Assembly: GCF_002027545.1 (NCBI RefSeq)
Contig: NZ_MXAN01000030.1
Span: 1-17,553, forward strand
Length of the DNA: 17,553 nt
Source of the DNA: Moraxella lacunata
GTDB taxonomy: Bacteria; Pseudomonadota; Gammaproteobacteria; Pseudomonadales; Moraxellaceae
Direction: 5' to 3'
The position numbers and the translations under genes are program-made. How positions within the stretch are numbered: the first letter of the stretch is position 1; the number at the start of each line of letters is the position of its first letter. Under the pieces are notes generated by a model that was given only the letters and a program-made list of their open reading frames with translations, was not told where the DNA came from and did no database searches. This document shows positions 15,219 to 17,553 of this stretch, piece by piece.

Positions 15219-16334
15219 ATGGATAATTCACCAAAGCGTATCGTGGTAAAAATCGGCTCATCGCTTTTGACCAATAACGGTCGGGGGCTTGACCGTACCG
15301 CCATTTATGAATGGGCAAGACAAATCGCCACGTTGCACGCTCGTGGGATTGAAGTGGTGCTAGTGTCTAGTGGGGCGGTTGCCGAAGGGGTGGTTCGCAT
15401 GAATCTGCCCGAACGCCCCAAAAAATTGCCTGCCTTGCAAGCCTGTGCGTCCATTGGGCAAATGGGCTTGATTGAGACATGGTGGCAAGCGTTAATCCAA
15501 AAAGGCGTGCAGTCATCACAAATTCTCTTGACCCATGACGACCTAGCTCATCGCTCCCGTTATCTCAACATCAGCCAGACCATGAGCCAACTGTTGGCGT
15601 GGCGTGTCGTGCCTGTCATTAACGAAAATGATACCGTCAGCTATGGCGAGATAAAATTTGGCGATAATGATACGCTTGGGGCGATGAGTGCGACCATGAT
15701 AGGGGCGGATTTGTACATTATCCTAACCGACCAAGACGGCGTATTTACCGACAACCCACGCACCAACCCCAACGCTAAGCTCATCACAAGCGAGCGAGCC
15801 ATGGCGGACTATCTGTTTGATGTGGCAGGGGACGGCGGTAAATGGGGGTCGGGCGGTATGCTGACCAAAATCCGTGCAGGGCGATTGACCGCCATGGCAA
15901 ACTGCCCAACCATTATCGCCAATGGCAAGGTGGAAAATGTCATCGTGCGACTGGCAGACGGCGAGTCTATCGGCACACGGCTCACGACCGACCATGCCGA
16001 CCGCCTTATCGCCAAAAAGCAATGGCTTGCCACGCACCTGCGTATGTCAGGCACGCTCATCATCGATGACGGGGCGGTCAAGGCAATCACCGAACAACAC
16101 AAATCCCTACTGCCTGTGGGTGTGCTAGACGTACAAGGAGATTTTGATGCAGGTGATGTGGTGGAGATTGTCAACACCCAAAAAGTGCGGTTGGCGGTGG
16201 GTCAAGTTGGTTTTGACAGCAGTCAAGCCAAACAAATCACCCAAAAACACACCGATGAAGTCCTACAAATCCTAAGCCTAAGCGACAACGACAAAGCCAT
16301 TATGGTACACCGTGATGACATGGCGGTTTTGTGA
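15219..16334 (+). CDS. proB: Glutamate 5-kinase
   Basis: ProB phosphorylates L-glutamate to gamma-glutamyl phosphate, the first and feedback-regulated step of proline synthesis. The 371-residue product has the amino-acid-kinase domain (about 1-260): VVKIGSSLLT (9-18), LVSSGAVAEG (48-57), VINENDTVS (133-141), KFGDNDTLGAMSA (146-158), TDQDGVFTDNP (170-180) and GSGGMLTKIRAG. A C-terminal PUA domain (about 280-365) is typical of the long form, which is inhibited by proline. AAGGA lies 7 nt before the ATG. It follows obgE by 25 nt, probably in one transcript. proA is not in the window. Confidence 0.96.
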   Translation: MDNSPKRIVVKIGSSLLTNNGRGLDRTAIYEWARQIATLHARGIEVVLVSSGAVAEGVVRMNLPERPKKLPALQACASIGQMGLIETWWQALIQKGVQSSQILLTHDDLAHRSRYLNISQTMSQLLAWRVVPVINENDTVSYGEIKFGDNDTLGAMSATMIGADLYIILTDQDGVFTDNPRTNPNAKLITSERAMADYLFDVAGDGGKWGSGGMLTKIRAGRLTAMANCPTIIANGKVENVIVRLADGESIGTRLTTDHADRLIAKKQWLATHLRMSGTLIIDDGAVKAITEQHKSLLPVGVLDVQGDFDAGDVVEIVNTQKVRLAVGQVGFDSSQAKQITQKHTDEVLQILSLSDNDKAIMVHRDDMAVL

Positions 16335-16350
16335 TAGATATTTGAAATTT

Positions 16351-16382
16351 TAAAAATTAACTTAACTAAAAATTAACTTAAC
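16351..16382 (+). repeat. Perfect 16-bp tandem duplication upstream of hemE
   Basis: TAAAAATTAACTTAAC occurs twice with no gap, at 16351-16366 and 16367-16382, in the 61-nt gap between proB and hemE. It ends 13 bp before the chosen hemE ATG. A TTGAAA at 16342-16347 lies just upstream, so the copy number could alter promoter spacing or leader length. Confidence 0.9.
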
Positions 16383-16395
16383 CAGTGGAATGACC

Positions 16396-17502
16396 ATGAC
16401 CCAGCAATTTGCCCCCCTAAAAAATGACCGCCTACTGCGTGCCTTGCGTTTTGAGCCTGTGGATACCACGCCTGTGTGGATGATGCGACAAGCAGGGCGT
16501 TATTTGCCAGAGTATAAAGAAGTGCGTGCCAAAGCGGGCGATTTTTTGAGTCTGTGCAAAGACACCGACATGGCGACCGAAGTTACTCTGCAACCGTTAC
16601 GCCGTTTTGAGCTGGACGGGGCGATTTTGTTTAGTGATATTTTGACAATTCCCGATGCGTTTGGGCTTGGGTTGTATTTTGAAGAAGGCGAAGGCCCTAA
16701 GTTTAAATACACCGTCCGCACCCCGACCGACCTTGAACGCTTGCCAAAAATTGATGTTAATAGTCAGCTTGACTATGTCATGAAGGCGATAACCAGTATC
16801 CGCAAGGAGCTAAACGGACAAGTACCCCTGTTTGGATTTAGTGGCAGTCCTTGGACTTTGGCAACTTATATGGTGGAGGGTGGTTCTAGCCGTGAGTTTC
16901 GCCATACCAAAGAGATGATGTATGCCCGACCACAGTTTTTGCACGCTCTGCTTGCCAAAATCTCAGACGCTGTCGTGGATTATCTGGACGCTCAGATAAA
17001 TGCAGGGGCTCAGATTGTGCAGATTTTTGACAGTTGGGGCGGGGCGTTGGGTCATCGTCAATTTGTGGAATTTAGCCACAACTACAACCGTGAAATCATC
17101 GCTAAGCTCAAAGCCAAGCACCCCGATGTGCCTGTGGTCATGTTTACCAAAGGTGGTGGCTTGTGGCTTGATGTGCAAGCGGACAGCCAAGCCGACTGTT
17201 TGGGGCTAGACTGGACAATGCCCCTAGATAAGGCAAGACGTGAGCTTAATGATGCTCAAAGAGCTTTGACTGTCAAGCATAAAAAGCTACAACGCCAAAA
17301 AGCCATTCAAGGCAACCTTGACCCTGCCACGCTATACGGCTCGCCTGCTGATATTAAAAAGGCGGTACATGATATGCTATCAGATGCTTATGTGAATGAC
17401 AAAACAGGCTATGTGGCAAACTTTGGGCATGGCATTACCCAATGGGTCAAACCCGAACACGCTAAGGTGTTTGTAGATAGTGTGCATGAGTTTAAACTTT
17501 AA
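16396..17502 (+). CDS. hemE: Uroporphyrinogen III decarboxylase
   Basis: HemE decarboxylates the four acetate side chains of uroporphyrinogen III to give coproporphyrinogen III in heme synthesis. From ATG 16396 the protein has 368 residues. That start is preferred over the ATG two codons earlier (16390) because TGGA (16386-16389) then sits 6 nt upstream. Family signatures are clear: [16 protein letters not shown] (26-41; substrate-binding R31 and R35), [15 protein letters not shown] (79-93; catalytic D81), [25 protein letters not shown] and NFGHGI. It is slightly longer than the E. coli enzyme (354); about a dozen extra charged residues ([13 protein letters not shown]) lie before the QGNLDP motif. 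It follows proB on the same strand across a 61-nt AT-rich gap, so shared transcription is possible. No terminator is seen before the window end. Confidence 0.96.
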   Translation: MTQQFAPLKNDRLLRALRFEPVDTTPVWMMRQAGRYLPEYKEVRAKAGDFLSLCKDTDMATEVTLQPLRRFELDGAILFSDILTIPDAFGLGLYFEEGEGPKFKYTVRTPTDLERLPKIDVNSQLDYVMKAITSIRKELNGQVPLFGFSGSPWTLATYMVEGGSSREFRHTKEMMYARPQFLHALLAKISDAVVDYLDAQINAGAQIVQIFDSWGGALGHRQFVEFSHNYNREIIAKLKAKHPDVPVVMFTKGGGLWLDVQADSQADCLGLDWTMPLDKARRELNDAQRALTVKHKKLQRQKAIQGNLDPATLYGSPADIKKAVHDMLSDAYVNDKTGYVANFGHGITQWVKPEHAKVFVDSVHEFKL

Positions 17503-17535
17503 GCCACTGTCAAAAATAAAAAAAACAGGAAGAAG

Positions 17536-17553
17536 TGAACCGACCCCCAAATC
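17536..17553. repeat. Right-edge terminal inverted repeat, probable insertion-sequence tip
   Basis: TGAACCGACCCCCAAAT at 17536-17552, plus one further C, is the exact inverted copy of bases 1-17. It lies 33 bp after the hemE stop, outside any gene. The inferred element would extend rightward beyond the window with its tip at 17536. The boundary of a repeated mobile element on both sides is also the usual place where an assembled contig stops. Confidence 0.6.

Overview
This 17.6-kb window reads as chromosomal DNA of a gammaproteobacterium of the family Moraxellaceae, most likely Moraxella. The assignment rests on remembered family resemblance (ribosomal protein L27 beginning MATKK, the style of the Tol, HrpA and Obg proteins, gene order such as obgE-proB), not on a search. 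Most of the window is conserved housekeeping DNA. The accessory material sits in three small pockets between these genes.

Layout. (1) 1-3426, minus strand: tolQ-tolR-tolA-tolB, the inner-membrane motor and periplasmic arm of the Tol-Pal envelope system. tolB runs off the left edge and appears to be cut near its 3' end by an insertion sequence. (2) 3603-7829, plus strand, divergent from tolQ: hrpA, a very long DEAH-box RNA helicase. (3) 7893-10058, minus strand: hflX (ribosome-splitting GTPase, TTG start), followed by an AT-rich membrane-anchored orphan and a lipoprotein gene that has lost its signal peptide. (4) 10146-11743, plus strand: a Phd/YefM-VapC-like toxin-antitoxin pair with a clear promoter and palindromic operator, followed 13 nt later by folP (dihydropteroate synthase, the sulfonamide target). 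(5) 11747-12535, plus strand: promoter, rplU, rpmA and a strong intrinsic terminator. (6) 12549-13836, minus strand: an uncharacterised membrane-anchored protein overlapping a CPBP (CAAX-like) intramembrane protease gene. The protease gene carries an in-frame amber codon exactly at a catalytic glutamate. (7) 13979-17502, plus strand: obgE, proB and hemE, with a perfect 16-bp tandem duplication just before hemE.

The two ends of the window carry the same 17-bp sequence in inverted orientation (TGAACCGACCCCCAAAT read outward). It looks like the tip of an IS3-family-type element, so the window is probably bounded by two copies of one insertion sequence.

I found no CRISPR array, prophage, tRNA or rRNA, and no convincing new multi-gene system. 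The observations most worth following are the amber codon in the CPBP motif, the IS-truncated tolB, the decapitated lipoprotein next to an orphan, and the toxin-antitoxin module whose promoter may also drive folP.
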